DNA of 64,000 nucleotides from Frankiales bacterium (GTDB taxonomy: Bacteria; Actinomycetota; Actinomycetes; Mycobacteriales; Geodermatophilaceae), in the NCBI GenBank assembly GCA_025465155.1, contig JAODNJ010000070.1, positions 22,201-86,200 on the forward strand, given 5' to 3'. The position numbers and the translations under genes were made by a program. Below the pieces are notes generated by a model that worked only from the letters and a program-made list of their open reading frames with translations, made no database searches and had not been told where the DNA came from. Below are positions 43,606 through 51,967 of this stretch, piece by piece (within the stretch, counting starts at the first letter, position 1; each line of letters starts with the position of its first letter).

Positions 43606-44468
43606 CGGTCCTCCGGAGCCAGGTCGGGGTCGACGAGCACACGGGCAGGCCTGGGCGGGTCGGACAGGCGGCGCATCCACCGCAGCGCCGTCCCGAAAAG
43701 CGCGACGTCCAGCAGCAGCGCGACCTGCCCGAGGGGCGTCGAGTAGCCCGACAGGAAGGTTCGGGCGAACAGCACCATCCCGACGACCAGGACCAGGGTG
43801 ACCACGACGATGGTGCGCATGTTCGCCCGTGGCTTGGCGCGCTCGGCCTCCACCTCGCGGACCATGCGGGAGCGGTCGTCGAGGTCGGTGGCCAGCGCGG
43901 TGAGCACCTCGGCCAGCCCCGGCCCGCCGTTGCGCTCCCGCAGGATGAGCACCATGGCGATCTTGTCGGCGGCCGGATCATCGACCTCGCGAGCGAACTG
44001 ACGCAGCGCCGGCTCGACGCCCTGCGGCCCCATCCGGGTCACCAGATTGCTCACTACCGGCGCGATCGCCTCCGGCGCCGAGCTCAGCGAGCGGCGCAGC
44101 GCATCCCGGGTCGATCCGGCGGCGCCCGAGCTGATCAGGTCGGCCAGCCGTCGCGTCCAGTCCGCCAACGCCTCTGAGGTGGCGATCACCCGCTTCGATG
44201 CCTTGCCGCCGCCGAGCACCTGGGGGACGAAGACGACGCCGGCGGCCGCGGCCAGCGCGGCGACCGGCCAGCCGGTGATCAGCAGCACGACCACCCCGGT
44301 CGCCAGGGCGCCGAGGTGCAGCGGCGTGATGCGCGGTCGCCGGGAGCCGCGGGCGGACGGCGACCCAGAGAACAGAACGCTGACACCGCGGACGGCTGCG
44401 ACGGCGCCGACGAGACCGCCCGCGACGAGCAGCCCGGCCAGGACCATCAGCAGCACGCCGGCGGTCAC
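43602..44468 (-). CDS. tadB: TadB-like pilus assembly platform protein
   Basis: This 288-residue membrane protein has N-terminal helices (about 4-27, 52-85) and C-terminal helices (TIVVVTLVLVVGMVLFARTFLSGY). They flank a T2SF-like domain with LADLISSGAAGSTRDALRRSLSSAPEAIAPVV and LRERNGGPGLAEVLTALATDLDDRSRM. This matches TadB, partner of TadC and of the CpaF motor. The GTG start overlaps the cpaF stop (GTGA). Confidence 0.9.
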   Translation of the reverse strand: MTAGVLLMVLAGLLVAGGLVGAVAAVRGVSVLFSGSPSARGSRRPRITPLHLGALATGVVVLLITGWPVAALAAAAGVVFVPQVLGGGKASKRVIATSEALADWTRRLADLISSGAAGSTRDALRRSLSSAPEAIAPVVSNLVTRMGPQGVEPALRQFAREVDDPAADKIAMVLILRERNGGPGLAEVLTALATDLDDRSRMVREVEAERAKPRANMRTIVVVTLVLVVGMVLFARTFLSGYSTPLGQVALLLDVALFGTALRWMRRLSDPPRPARVLVDPDLAPEDR

Positions 44469-45949
44469 GATGCCCGCTCCTGGCGGCGCGGCCCGGTGGG
44501 CCAGTCCGAGGCGTCCGGGTGCAGCCAGTTCAGGTCGAAGCCGACCGCGGTCAGCCGTTCGGCCAGGGCTTCGCTGAGCATCCCCGCCCCCGTAGCTCGA
44601 GCACGGCCGTCCTCGGGGCGGGGCGCGAAGATCGGCTTGAGGTCGGGCCGACCGGAGTCGCCGATGGCGCCGAGTTCGTAGATGCCCGACACGAAGCGGG
44701 CGTAGCCGCGGTCGCGGTGCACGTGCACGACCAGGCCGAGGGCGGCCAGCGAGCGCAGGACCAACTCCGGGGACGGGGTCGGATGCGCCTTGAGCGCGTT
44801 GATCAGCACCTTGTCGAAGACACCCTCGGCCGACGGGGAATGGAGGGTGCACATCATCGAGGCGATGCCGCTGGTCGCCGCCTCCAACAGGGAAGTGACG
44901 TAGGCGCCACGGACCTCACCGACCAGCACCCACGTCGGGGACGCCCGCAGCGCCAGGTGCAGCGCGTCCCCCATGTCGAACCCGCCCCGGCCCTCGGCAT
45001 TGGGCAGCCGCGACTCGAAGGGCCGGCAGACGGCGTGCCGCTTAACCAATTGCTGCCGGTCGGGATCCCACCGCGGCAGGTGCAGTCCCAGCTCCCGCTC
45101 GTCCTCCACCGTGACGACCACGTTGTTCCATGGGATCGCGTTGCCCAACGCGCGCAGCAGCGTGGTCTTGCCGACGGCCGGCGCTCCGGTCACCAGCGGC
45201 GAGACGCCGGCCTCGACCGCCGCGTGCAGAAAGGCGCGCACCGGTGAGTCGACCATGTTCAGCCGGTGCAGGTCGTCCAGGCTCGGATCGGAGAACCGGT
45301 GCACCCGGATCACCCCGGCCGGACGGGGCAGCACGTCCATCGCCGCCTGCAGGCGAGCCCCCAGCGCGGTGACGCCCTTGAGCCGCACGTTGAGGACCGG
45401 ACTGGCCGAGGAGAACTCGCGGCTGCTCTGCCCGCCGTCCGAGCGTGACCCGATCGACCGCAGCAGCTGCTCCAGTTCCTCATCGCTGGACGCGATCGGC
45501 GGCCCGGGAACCAGCCGGCCGTCCACCGTGCGCAGCATCGTCGGGTCGCAGCCCTCGAAGTGAATGTCCTCCACGTCAACCCGCGCCAGCAGCGGAGCCA
45601 GCCGCCCCAGCCCGTCGAGCTCGGCGAGCACCGCGGCGAAAATCCGGTCCTCGGTCGTCACCGCCGGAGCCGCCCGGCCGCGGTTGGCCTCGTGCAGCAG
45701 CCAGGAGTCGTACTCGTCGCGGATGAGCGTCTTGGTCAGTTCCCGTCGCGGACCGGCCGCGTAGTTCTTGTCCTCCGACGTCAGGCGCGTCGACACCCGG
45801 TCCCGCAGCTCCGCCACGACGCGGTACTCGGCCTCGCTGAGTTCCGGGGCGTCGGACGGAGCGGCGTTCGCTGGATGCACCTGCCCGGAGTGGTCCTGTG
45901 GCGGCGTCAGGATCGGCGACCACGGTGGCCGTGGGTCCGTGGGGCTCAC
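44465..45949 (-). CDS. cpaF: CpaF/TadA pilus assembly ATPase
   Basis: This 494-residue secretion ATPase energises Flp pilus extension. Walker A is GAPAVGKT at 255-262. VTVEDERELGLHLPRW and DALHLALRASPTWVLVGEVRG are the Asp-box and Walker B regions, and SGIASMMCTLHS contains the His-box. The N-terminal about 250 residues include the helical domain of this class. The GTG start overlaps the stop of the TadZ-like gene. It belongs to the CpaF/TadA subfamily and not to VirB11 of the T4SS, judging by the adjoining tadBC. Confidence 0.94.
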   Translation of the reverse strand: MSPTDPRPPWSPILTPPQDHSGQVHPANAAPSDAPELSEAEYRVVAELRDRVSTRLTSEDKNYAAGPRRELTKTLIRDEYDSWLLHEANRGRAAPAVTTEDRIFAAVLAELDGLGRLAPLLARVDVEDIHFEGCDPTMLRTVDGRLVPGPPIASSDEELEQLLRSIGSRSDGGQSSREFSSASPVLNVRLKGVTALGARLQAAMDVLPRPAGVIRVHRFSDPSLDDLHRLNMVDSPVRAFLHAAVEAGVSPLVTGAPAVGKTTLLRALGNAIPWNNVVVTVEDERELGLHLPRWDPDRQQLVKRHAVCRPFESRLPNAEGRGGFDMGDALHLALRASPTWVLVGEVRGAYVTSLLEAATSGIASMMCTLHSPSAEGVFDKVLINALKAHPTPSPELVLRSLAALGLVVHVHRDRGYARFVSGIYELGAIGDSGRPDLKPIFAPRPEDGRARATGAGMLSEALAERLTAVGFDLNWLHPDASDWPTGPRRQERAS

Positions 45950-46728
45950 CCGGCCACCGCCTCGACAACTGAGGAAGCTCCGCTGGAGTCACCGAGCTTT
46001 CCGGCCAGGGACGACGCCGCCCGCATCAAGGCCGCGCGCCGCAGTGTCTTCGGGCTCGCCAGGGCACCGTCGGAGAGGATCTCCGCCGCGGTGCGGTCGT
46101 AGGGCAGCACGCCGGCCAGGGGCAGCTCCAGGGCCCGGGCGACCTCCCCCGCCGCATACGGCCCGTCCCCGACGACCAGTGCGGCCGCCTTCTCGAGATC
46201 GCCGAGCTCCTGACGCAGCCGTTGCACCGCATCGTGCGCCGCGTGTACCGACCGCACGCTGGGCCGCACCGCGAGCAGCACCCGATCGGCAGCTCGCAGC
46301 ACCGGCCAGCACCCGCGGTCGGTGACCAGCCGTCCGGCATCCACCAGGACGTCCCAGCCGACAGCGGCCGCGAACTGCTCCAGTGCCACCGCGAGCCGTT
46401 CCCACGTCTCGGGGGTGAACGACGTGCCCTGGGTGGCCGTCGCGAAGCCGGGGATCAGCGAGACCTGCGGTCGCTCCGGCACCTGAACGGCGTGCTCGCT
46501 GAGCAGTGTGGCGGTCGCCGTCGCCGTCAATCCGCGGCGCGCGGCCGTCGACCAGGAGAGCAGCCCGCGGTCGAGGCTGACCCGACCGGCGAGCAGCCCC
46601 GGTGCCATGTCCCCGCCGGCCGGATCGCAGTCGGCGACCAGCAGCGGTCGGGGCCAGCACAGGGCCAGCGCCCACACGGACGTGGTCACGCCGGGAGCCG
46701 CCTTGCCCGAGGCCACGACGGTGAGCAT
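45946..46728 (-). CDS. TadZ/CpaE-like ParA-family protein with altered P-loop
   Basis: This 260-residue protein has the ParA/MinD fold: MLTVVASGKAAPGVTTSVWALA, LLVADCDPAGGDMAPGL and a DVLVDAGRL strand. The Walker A reads GKAAPGVTT, so the first Lys is kept but the phosphate-binding Lys of GKT is Val. TadZ proteins position the pilus machine at the pole; weak or absent ATPase activity is known in some. It lies 4 bases after the SAF-domain gene and overlaps cpaF. Confidence 0.88.
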   Translation of the reverse strand: MLTVVASGKAAPGVTTSVWALALCWPRPLLVADCDPAGGDMAPGLLAGRVSLDRGLLSWSTAARRGLTATATATLLSEHAVQVPERPQVSLIPGFATATQGTSFTPETWERLAVALEQFAAAVGWDVLVDAGRLVTDRGCWPVLRAADRVLLAVRPSVRSVHAAHDAVQRLRQELGDLEKAAALVVGDGPYAAGEVARALELPLAGVLPYDRTAAEILSDGALASPKTLRRAALMRAASSLAGKLGDSSGASSVVEAVAG

Positions 46729-46732
46729 CCGG

Positions 46733-47455
46733 TCACCGCCCGGCCGGCAGCAGGATCAGCGCCAGGCGACCGGTGGAGGCCAGCTCGGCCAATGTCGGTC
46801 CGTCGGCTTCGCGGACGCGGACGTCGACGACCGTCACCTGGGTGGTCGGGTTCGGGGCGCCTACTTCGGCGACGGTCCCCTCGACCGGCTGACCGGGCGT
46901 CCCGTTCGTGGTGGCGGTCCCGCCGGTCGAGCCCGTGCTTCCGGACGTCGGGACGATCAGCACCTGTTGCCCGGGAGTCAGCCCGCGGGCGGGGAACTGC
47001 CCCTCCTTCAATGGCAGGGCGACCAGCAGCTCCCCCGCCTTGAGGCCGCTGCCCGTGCCGACCTGGGCGCGGGTCAACAGCTCGCCGCGGGTCAGCGGCA
47101 CCTGCGCGACCATCCCGACGACCCGGGACTGCTGGGCTGCCGGGATAGGCGACAGGTTCGGGTCCGAAGGAACGTTCGCGACCGTCAGGTCATCGGCCGT
47201 GATCGTCGAGCCCACCTGCACGTCCCGGGCGACCACGAGTACCGCGGTGTGGGCGGTCAGCATCTGGCCCGCGGCGAAGGCAATCAGGCCACCGAGTAGG
47301 ACAACGAGCACGCTGAGGACCAGTGACCTGCGGCTCGTGCGCCGTCTCGCCGCGGCACTGCGCAGTGGAGCTGCCGGTGGCGGAGGAGCGATCTGCGGCG
47401 AGGCAGCCGCCGAGTGCCCGGCCGGCGTCGCCTCTTCCTCGACCCGCGCGGTCAC
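46733..47455 (-). CDS. SAF-domain protein, CpaB/RcpC-like
   Basis: This 240-residue protein has an N-terminal Pro/Ala segment, one membrane helix (about 41-64, LVLSVLVVLLGGLIAFAAGQM) and an outside SAF domain (VLVVARDVQVGSTITADDLTV, SRVVGMVAQVPLTRGELLTRAQV). This is the CpaB/RcpC arrangement in Tad loci, here as a shorter Gram-positive form. A Gly/Ser/Thr linker (about 170-190) splits the C-terminal part. The GTG start overlaps the upstream stop. Confidence 0.86.
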   Translation of the reverse strand: MTARVEEEATPAGHSAAASPQIAPPPPAAPLRSAAARRRTSRRSLVLSVLVVLLGGLIAFAAGQMLTAHTAVLVVARDVQVGSTITADDLTVANVPSDPNLSPIPAAQQSRVVGMVAQVPLTRGELLTRAQVGTGSGLKAGELLVALPLKEGQFPARGLTPGQQVLIVPTSGSTGSTGGTATTNGTPGQPVEGTVAEVGAPNPTTQVTVVDVRVREADGPTLAELASTGRLALILLPAGR

Positions 47456-48408
47456 CTGGTCACCACCGCTTCCACCTCCGCTACGGCGAACGTCGCGTTC
47501 GCCGTCGTCGTCAGGTCCGGCAGAGTGCCGCGTGCCCCCGTCGACGACGTCCACGCGACGGACCAGCGGATGCTGTAGGTGGCCGACACCTGCCGGTCAG
47601 ACTGGTGGATCGACGAGTGCGGATAGCGGTAGTCGCAGCCCGCCGGGGACGGCGCCCACACGCCGTCACTTGGCCGCCAGGCCACGCCGGGTCCCGGACA
47701 CGACACCGTGCCTGGACCATCGCCCGGGGTGAACGACAAGGCGGTCGGCGTCACCGTCACCTGCGCCCACAAGCCGCCGGCGTCTGCACGCGCGGTCAAC
47801 TGCCGGAACGATGCCGGATCGGTCCAGAACCACGTGTAGGCGTTCACCAAGGTGAACGGCTGTCCGTCCTGCATGGTCCCGGCCGGGTACCGGCCGGTCG
47901 TTGGCGGGGGGACCGTCACGGTCCGCAGCGCCTGCTGGGCGAGCACCGCTGGGTCGACGACCGCGGGTCCGGCCGGCGCGGTCGCTGACCAGAACGAGAA
48001 CCCGTTCGTGCCGGGAAACGTCCGGCCGCCGGTGTAGAAGGTGCACAGGTAGATCGCGCCATCGGTGTGACCGCCCCAGACGGGCGAGTCCTTGGGAGGG
48101 TGCTCAGGGCTCACCTGCGCGTAGCACTGCATGCTCTGCACCCACCACGCCGATCCCTCCTGGCAGGAGATGGCGGCGCCTGAGGCTGTCAGAGTGCAAG
48201 CGGCTCCCGGTCCGGTCGCGTTGCCGGAGCCCATCGCGACCGGCTGGGTCTCCACCTGTCCGCCAGGTGCGCCGGCCTGCACCACGCAGATGCCATGCGA
48301 GTCGTACTGCTGGCAGGCGGCCGGGTCGGCCTCGGCAACTGACGAGCGCATGCCCTGGGCACAGACGCCGAGCAGCGCACCCACCAGAACGATCGTCACC
48401 CGTCGCAC
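47452..48408 (-). CDS. Secreted protein of the Tad locus
   Basis: This 318-residue protein begins (GTG at 48408) with a signal peptide, RRVTIVLVGALLGVCAQGMRSSVAEA. The secreted part has several Cys, Trp and Tyr residues (SWYxx-type beta pattern, CTLTASGAAISCQ, WWVQSMQCYAQVSPEHPPKDSPVWGG) and looks beta-rich. No family was recognised; similar proteins occur beside actinobacterial Tad genes. A second GTG at 48399 would form a GTGA overlap with the previous stop but lose the two arginines of the signal peptide. It could be a pilus-associated surface protein. Confidence 0.78.
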   Translation of the reverse strand: MRRVTIVLVGALLGVCAQGMRSSVAEADPAACQQYDSHGICVVQAGAPGGQVETQPVAMGSGNATGPGAACTLTASGAAISCQEGSAWWVQSMQCYAQVSPEHPPKDSPVWGGHTDGAIYLCTFYTGGRTFPGTNGFSFWSATAPAGPAVVDPAVLAQQALRTVTVPPPTTGRYPAGTMQDGQPFTLVNAYTWFWTDPASFRQLTARADAGGLWAQVTVTPTALSFTPGDGPGTVSCPGPGVAWRPSDGVWAPSPAGCDYRYPHSSIHQSDRQVSATYSIRWSVAWTSSTGARGTLPDLTTTANATFAVAEVEAVVTR

Positions 48409-49010
48409 GACTGCGCCTGCCTGTTCGGAGCCTCGCTGACCCGCCACGACGAGGGGCCCGGGTAGTGCGGGTTGACCACTGTCAGCCGCGCGACGAGATA
48501 CCTCGGGCGGTCTGCGGGGATGACCGAGGTCCCGGAAGCATCGGTCGCCTGCACGTGGCTCACATCGACGCACGCGGTGACGACAACGGTGGGAAGGGTG
48601 AGTGACGGCGAAGCCGCTGCACCGGTCGCGAGGTCGACGCTGTCCGCGGACGCCCTCACCAGCTGGGACCGGCCGACTTGCCGGTAACCCCGAGAACGGA
48701 ACGTCCCGATGGCGGTGGCCTCGGCGGTTGCTTCCGGCGTGACTGCCACCTGGTAAAGGTCGTCGAGAGAGCGTGACGGGTCGAGGTAGAGGTCGTCGAT
48801 CGTCCCGAGGTAGGTGGGGACCAAGGCGACCGCCTGAGACTGTGCGTTCTGGGACGCGTCCGCCGTGGTGGGTGCAGCGCTCGACGACAGCGGACCTGAG
48901 GGCGTAGCTGTCGGCGCGGTCGAGGAAGCATCGCCGGAGGACGAGCAGCCCGCGACCATCAACCCGAGCACCGCCGTGGCCGCTGCCGCCGTTGCCCGTG
49001 TCACCGCCAC
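48396..49010 (-). CDS. Lipoprotein of the Tad locus
   Basis: This 204-residue lipoprotein has a signal peptide ending in the lipobox LMVAGC (Cys about residue 22), a Ser/Thr/Ala linker, and a compact domain with SLDDLYQVAVTPEATAEATAIGTFRSRGYRQVG, which resembles small NTF2-like extracytoplasmic proteins. The GTG start has GGAGGT 8 bases upstream; longer frames were rejected. It is the first gene of the minus-strand Tad operon, downstream of the palindromic operator at 49104-49122. Confidence 0.82.
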   Translation of the reverse strand: MAVTRATAAAATAVLGLMVAGCSSSGDASSTAPTATPSGPLSSSAAPTTADASQNAQSQAVALVPTYLGTIDDLYLDPSRSLDDLYQVAVTPEATAEATAIGTFRSRGYRQVGRSQLVRASADSVDLATGAAASPSLTLPTVVVTACVDVSHVQATDASGTSVIPADRPRYLVARLTVVNPHYPGPSSWRVSEAPNRQAQSCDG

Positions 49011-49092
49011 GCTTGAGCACCTCCGCTTACGTCGCTGTGGGTGAATCGAGACTCCCTGTTCCGCGGGGACGCTGAGTGACGTCCGACACCTT

Positions 49093-49122
49093 GTCACCCC
49101 ATCGAGTGACCCTGGGTCACTC
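49093..49122. promoter_or_regulatory. Operator-like palindrome between the Tad operon and the prepilin peptidase gene
   Basis: GAGTGACCC-T-GGGTCACTC at 49104-49122 is a perfect palindrome with 9-base arms. A GTCACCCC half-site lies at 49093-49100 and GGGGTGAC at 49230-49237. The same half-site forms the inverted repeats upstream of the transfer operon. It lies in the 265-base divergent region (49011-49275), which otherwise holds no gene. Confidence 0.65.
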
Positions 49123-49275
49123 GTCTTTCGCCTTCTGTGCACGAACGGGTGTATCGCAGCGCTCTGTCAGGGCTCGGCGTCGCAGACTCCGAAGCCGGCC
49201 CAAGCTCGGCATGTCGGCGGGTGATCGGCGGGGTGACAGCCGTTTGCGGCCCACGGAGGAGGCTGCTGGCAGGAC

Positions 49276-49914
49276 ATGGTCTGTAGCTGGGTGGGAGCCG
49301 GCGTCGCCGCAGCGCTGCTCGGAACGGTGACCACCCCGGTGCTCGCTGCGCGTGGGCTGGCGGAGTTGGCGCGCCAGGACGCCGTGGGCGGAGGTCTCCG
49401 CCTGGCTGGCGCCCTCGGCGGTGGCGTGGCCGGGGCAGCGGCGGTTGCGACGTCACAGCGGACGGGGAACTGGTGGCTGGCGCCGATTCTGCTGCTCTGG
49501 GGATGCGCACTTGTCGCAGCCGCTTGCTGCGACGCGGTGACCCATCGCATCCCGACTCCTCTGGTCCGGCAGGCCGGGATCGTGACCTGTGTACTGCTGA
49601 CTACCGGGCTCGCTGTGCAAGGTGACTGGACGGCGCTGGTGATCAGCGGGGTCGCTGCCGTGGCGTCGGGTCTGACGTTGTTCCTGTGCTGGCGGTTCGC
49701 GGGAGCAGGCTTCGGCGACGTCCGCCTGGCGACGCTCGGCGGGCTGGGCCTCGGCCACGCCACGCATCGCGGCTTGCTGGTCGCCCTCACCGCGTTCACG
49801 TTGATCACCGTGACGCAGGCCGTGATCACCTTGATGCGCGGCGGGGACCGGCGGAGCACTTTCCCCTACGGTCCGGCCCTCGCGGTCGGCTTCCTGCTCG
49901 CGGCCACTCTCTGA
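49276..49914 (+). CDS. Prepilin peptidase (A24 family, TadV/CpaA-like)
   Basis: This 212-residue membrane protease would cleave the Flp pilin and TadE-like leaders. It has about six membrane helices and the two catalytic aspartates: Asp86 in CCDAVTHRIP and Asp148 in GAGFGDVRLA, the GxGD motif. There is no N-terminal cysteine-rich methylase domain, as usual for TadV. It is transcribed away from the Tad operon and is the only gene of the locus on the plus strand. Confidence 0.92.
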   Translation: MVCSWVGAGVAAALLGTVTTPVLAARGLAELARQDAVGGGLRLAGALGGGVAGAAAVATSQRTGNWWLAPILLLWGCALVAAACCDAVTHRIPTPLVRQAGIVTCVLLTTGLAVQGDWTALVISGVAAVASGLTLFLCWRFAGAGFGDVRLATLGGLGLGHATHRGLLVALTAFTLITVTQAVITLMRGGDRRSTFPYGPALAVGFLLAATL

Positions 49915-50133
49915 CATCCGTCCGGAAGGGCTGGCGGTCGGATCCTCCAAGCAAGATCTCCGGCACAGCAGCAGGTCGCCGGGCCGAACCGGCGTTCCTG
50001 CTCACCTCCGACCTGCAGGAGCGAGCCGGGACGCGCTGCCTCACATGCCGAGCTGAAGAGCTGTCGATACCTGGCCCTACCTTGCGGTGCCGGGCCTACT
50101 CGGCCCGCCTCACGAATCACCGGGAGGATCGCC

Positions 50134-50337
50134 ATGGACAGCCCCGATGACCTGCTGACCACGGCCGAGGTTGCCCAGATCATGCGCTCACCGGTCTCCA
50201 CGCTGAGGTACTGGCGGCACTTGGGCACTGGCCCGCACAGCTTCCGGCTGGGGCGGCGCGTCGTCTACAGGCGTGCCGACGTGACCGCATGGCTGCTCGA
50301 ACGGGCGGAGGCAGGCCGTGCCGAACGAGCGGGGTGA
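50134..50337 (+). CDS. Small HTH protein, excisionase-like
   Basis: This 67-residue protein is a MerR/excisionase-type winged helix: LLTTAEVAQIMRSPVSTLRYWRHLGTGPHSFRLGRRVVYRRADVTAWLLE. GGGAGG precedes the ATG by 7 bases. Such proteins beside integrases act as recombination directionality factors or as repressors on integrative elements. It is convergent with the integrase gene, 56 bases from its stop. The 219 bases upstream of it (49915-50133) contain no gene. Confidence 0.9.
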   Translation: MDSPDDLLTTAEVAQIMRSPVSTLRYWRHLGTGPHSFRLGRRVVYRRADVTAWLLERAEAGRAERAG

Positions 50338-50393
50338 GCGGGGGGAAGCGACCCCCGCCCCGGCGTCGTGCCAGGAATTTGCATCCCCGCAGC

Positions 50394-51644
50394 TCAAAAG
50401 TCCAGAACGCGCGCCGCCTCGGCGCTGACGACCTGTCGGCCGAAGTAGACGTCCAGCGTCATCGACGGGTTGGCATGGCCCAACTGGTCGGCCACCTGCC
50501 GAGGGGTGAGCCCAGCCTCGTCGAGACGCGTGGCGGCGGTCTTGCGGAAGGTGTGCGACGTGACCCACGACCACGGTCCCTCGGCACAGCGAATCCGTCG
50601 CACACCAGGCTCGGTCTTGGGGGAGTCGTCGTTGTTGAGGTGGTGCCCGGTGCCAGCACAGGCTGAGCAGTCAAACGAGTCGAGCAACTGGCGCAGGTCC
50701 CCGGAGACGTTCGACGGATCGCGCAGTGCGCCGCTCAGGGGCGGAAGAAAGACCACACTGGAGTCCTTCTGCCGGTCAGGCTTGGCCCGCCGGTTCGCCA
50801 GCATCCGAACTGCGACGTCGGGCAGCGCAATGACCCGCCAACCAGCGGTGGTCTTCGGCCGCGGTTGGATGGTCAAGCCGGCGCCTCGCAGGCGTACCAC
50901 TGTGGCGTTCACCTCCCACGTCCTGGCGTCAAGATCAAGAATCGGCTTGCCGTCACGGTTGGTCCCGTAGCGCAGGGCCAGCGCCTCGCCGATCCGGCAG
51001 CCGGTGGCGAGCATCCAGTCGACAAGGTCAGGTAGGTCGAGCCCGATCGCGCGGTCGCTGGACCGGAACAGCTCGCGCAGCCGGGACATCTCGGCCACAG
51101 TCAGTGCCCGCGGCGCCCGCTTGCTGGCGCTGATCTTGGCGTTCGAGTCCCGCACCGGGTTCGCCGCGATGGCGCCGTCCTCGATCGCCACCGAGAACAT
51201 GCCGGACAGGCAGGCGCGCGCGGACTTGGCTGCGCCCGGCCCGCTGCTCTTCGCTATCGCGGCCAGCGCTCGACTGACCACGCCCGGGCTGACTTCGCGG
51301 ACGCACAGCTGCCCAAAGGCTGGCTTGATCTGCTTGTTGATCACTGATCGGTAGGTGCGCTTAGTGCCGGTCGACCAACCGTGCTCGGCCTCCATCCAGA
51401 CGTCTGCCAACGCGGCCATGCGGGTCGCCCCAGTGATGGCAGAGCCGCCGCCGAGGGCCTGGCGACTTGTGAGCTCCGCCTTGAGGGCCCGCTCGGCGGC
51501 CGCCCGCGACCGCCCGACCTTGGTGACCATTCGGACGCGGCCGTCGTAGTCGCGGAACCTGGTTCGCGCCTGAGTCTCGCCACTGGGCTGGTCGACGAAA
51601 TAGATCCTGCCGTAGGTGCCCACCGGCTGGGGGGGCCGTCCCAT
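50394..51644 (-). CDS. Tyrosine recombinase integrase
   Basis: This 416-residue site-specific recombinase has an N-terminal AP2-like arm-binding part (YGRIYFVDQPSGETQARTRF), a SAM-like core-binding domain (about 75-165) and the catalytic domain. Arg217 (TGCRIGEALAL), Lys264 region, His364 and Arg367 (HTFRK), His390 (LGHANPSMT) and Tyr400 (DVYFG) form the active site. An insertion with CSACAGTGHH (326-335) precedes HxxR. The ATG at 51644 follows a GAGGATGG ribosome site. It lies against the tRNA-Asn 3' end, its likely attachment site. Confidence 0.95.
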   Translation of the reverse strand: MGRPPQPVGTYGRIYFVDQPSGETQARTRFRDYDGRVRMVTKVGRSRAAAERALKAELTSRQALGGGSAITGATRMAALADVWMEAEHGWSTGTKRTYRSVINKQIKPAFGQLCVREVSPGVVSRALAAIAKSSGPGAAKSARACLSGMFSVAIEDGAIAANPVRDSNAKISASKRAPRALTVAEMSRLRELFRSSDRAIGLDLPDLVDWMLATGCRIGEALALRYGTNRDGKPILDLDARTWEVNATVVRLRGAGLTIQPRPKTTAGWRVIALPDVAVRMLANRRAKPDRQKDSSVVFLPPLSGALRDPSNVSGDLRQLLDSFDCSACAGTGHHLNNDDSPKTEPGVRRIRCAEGPWSWVTSHTFRKTAATRLDEAGLTPRQVADQLGHANPSMTLDVYFGRQVVSAEAARVLDF

Positions 51645-51701
51645 GGCGACACCATCCTCATCAGTTTGTGATGAGTAAATGATGCATGGGCCCTCTGACA
51701 T

Positions 51702-51725
51702 GATCCCGTCTGCGAGCGCGGGATC
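51702..51725 (-). other. Inverted repeat between integrase and tRNA-Asn
   Basis: GATCCCG-(10)-CGGGATC forms a 7-base stem with a 10-base loop, 32 bases beyond the tRNA 3' end and upstream of the integrase start. It could be the terminator of the tRNA transcript or part of the recombination site. There is no T run after it, so a classical terminator is not assured. Confidence 0.4.
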
Positions 51726-51756
51726 CATGACCTAGCTGGTCAGCGCGATGATGAAG

Positions 51757-51829
51757 CTCCCCCGAGTGGACTCGAACCACTAACCCTGCGATTAACAGTC
51801 GCATGCTCTGCCAATTGAGCTACGGGGGA
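51757..51829 (-). tRNA. tRNA-Asn (anticodon GUU), insertion target of the element
   Basis: The 73-base cloverleaf on the minus strand has acceptor arms TCCCCCG and CGGGGGA, the D-arm GTAGCTCAATTGGCAGAGC, the anticodon arm GCGACTGTTAATCGC (anticodon GTT) and the T-arm AGTGGTTCGAGTCCACT. CCA is not encoded. The integrase gene lies immediately beyond the 3' end, which makes this the probable attachment site. Downstream (higher coordinates) the DNA is ordinary chromosome. Confidence 0.97.
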
Positions 51830-51967
51830 CCGGCGGGTGCGACCCGCTCGCCAATCGAGGGTACCGCACGGGCTGGCCATGTCCCGGCAGGGCCCGTGGA
51901 CCTCACGCGGAGTCGCCGTCACCGGTAGCGTGACCAGCAGTTCCACCGGTCGCACCTGGAGGTCTGC

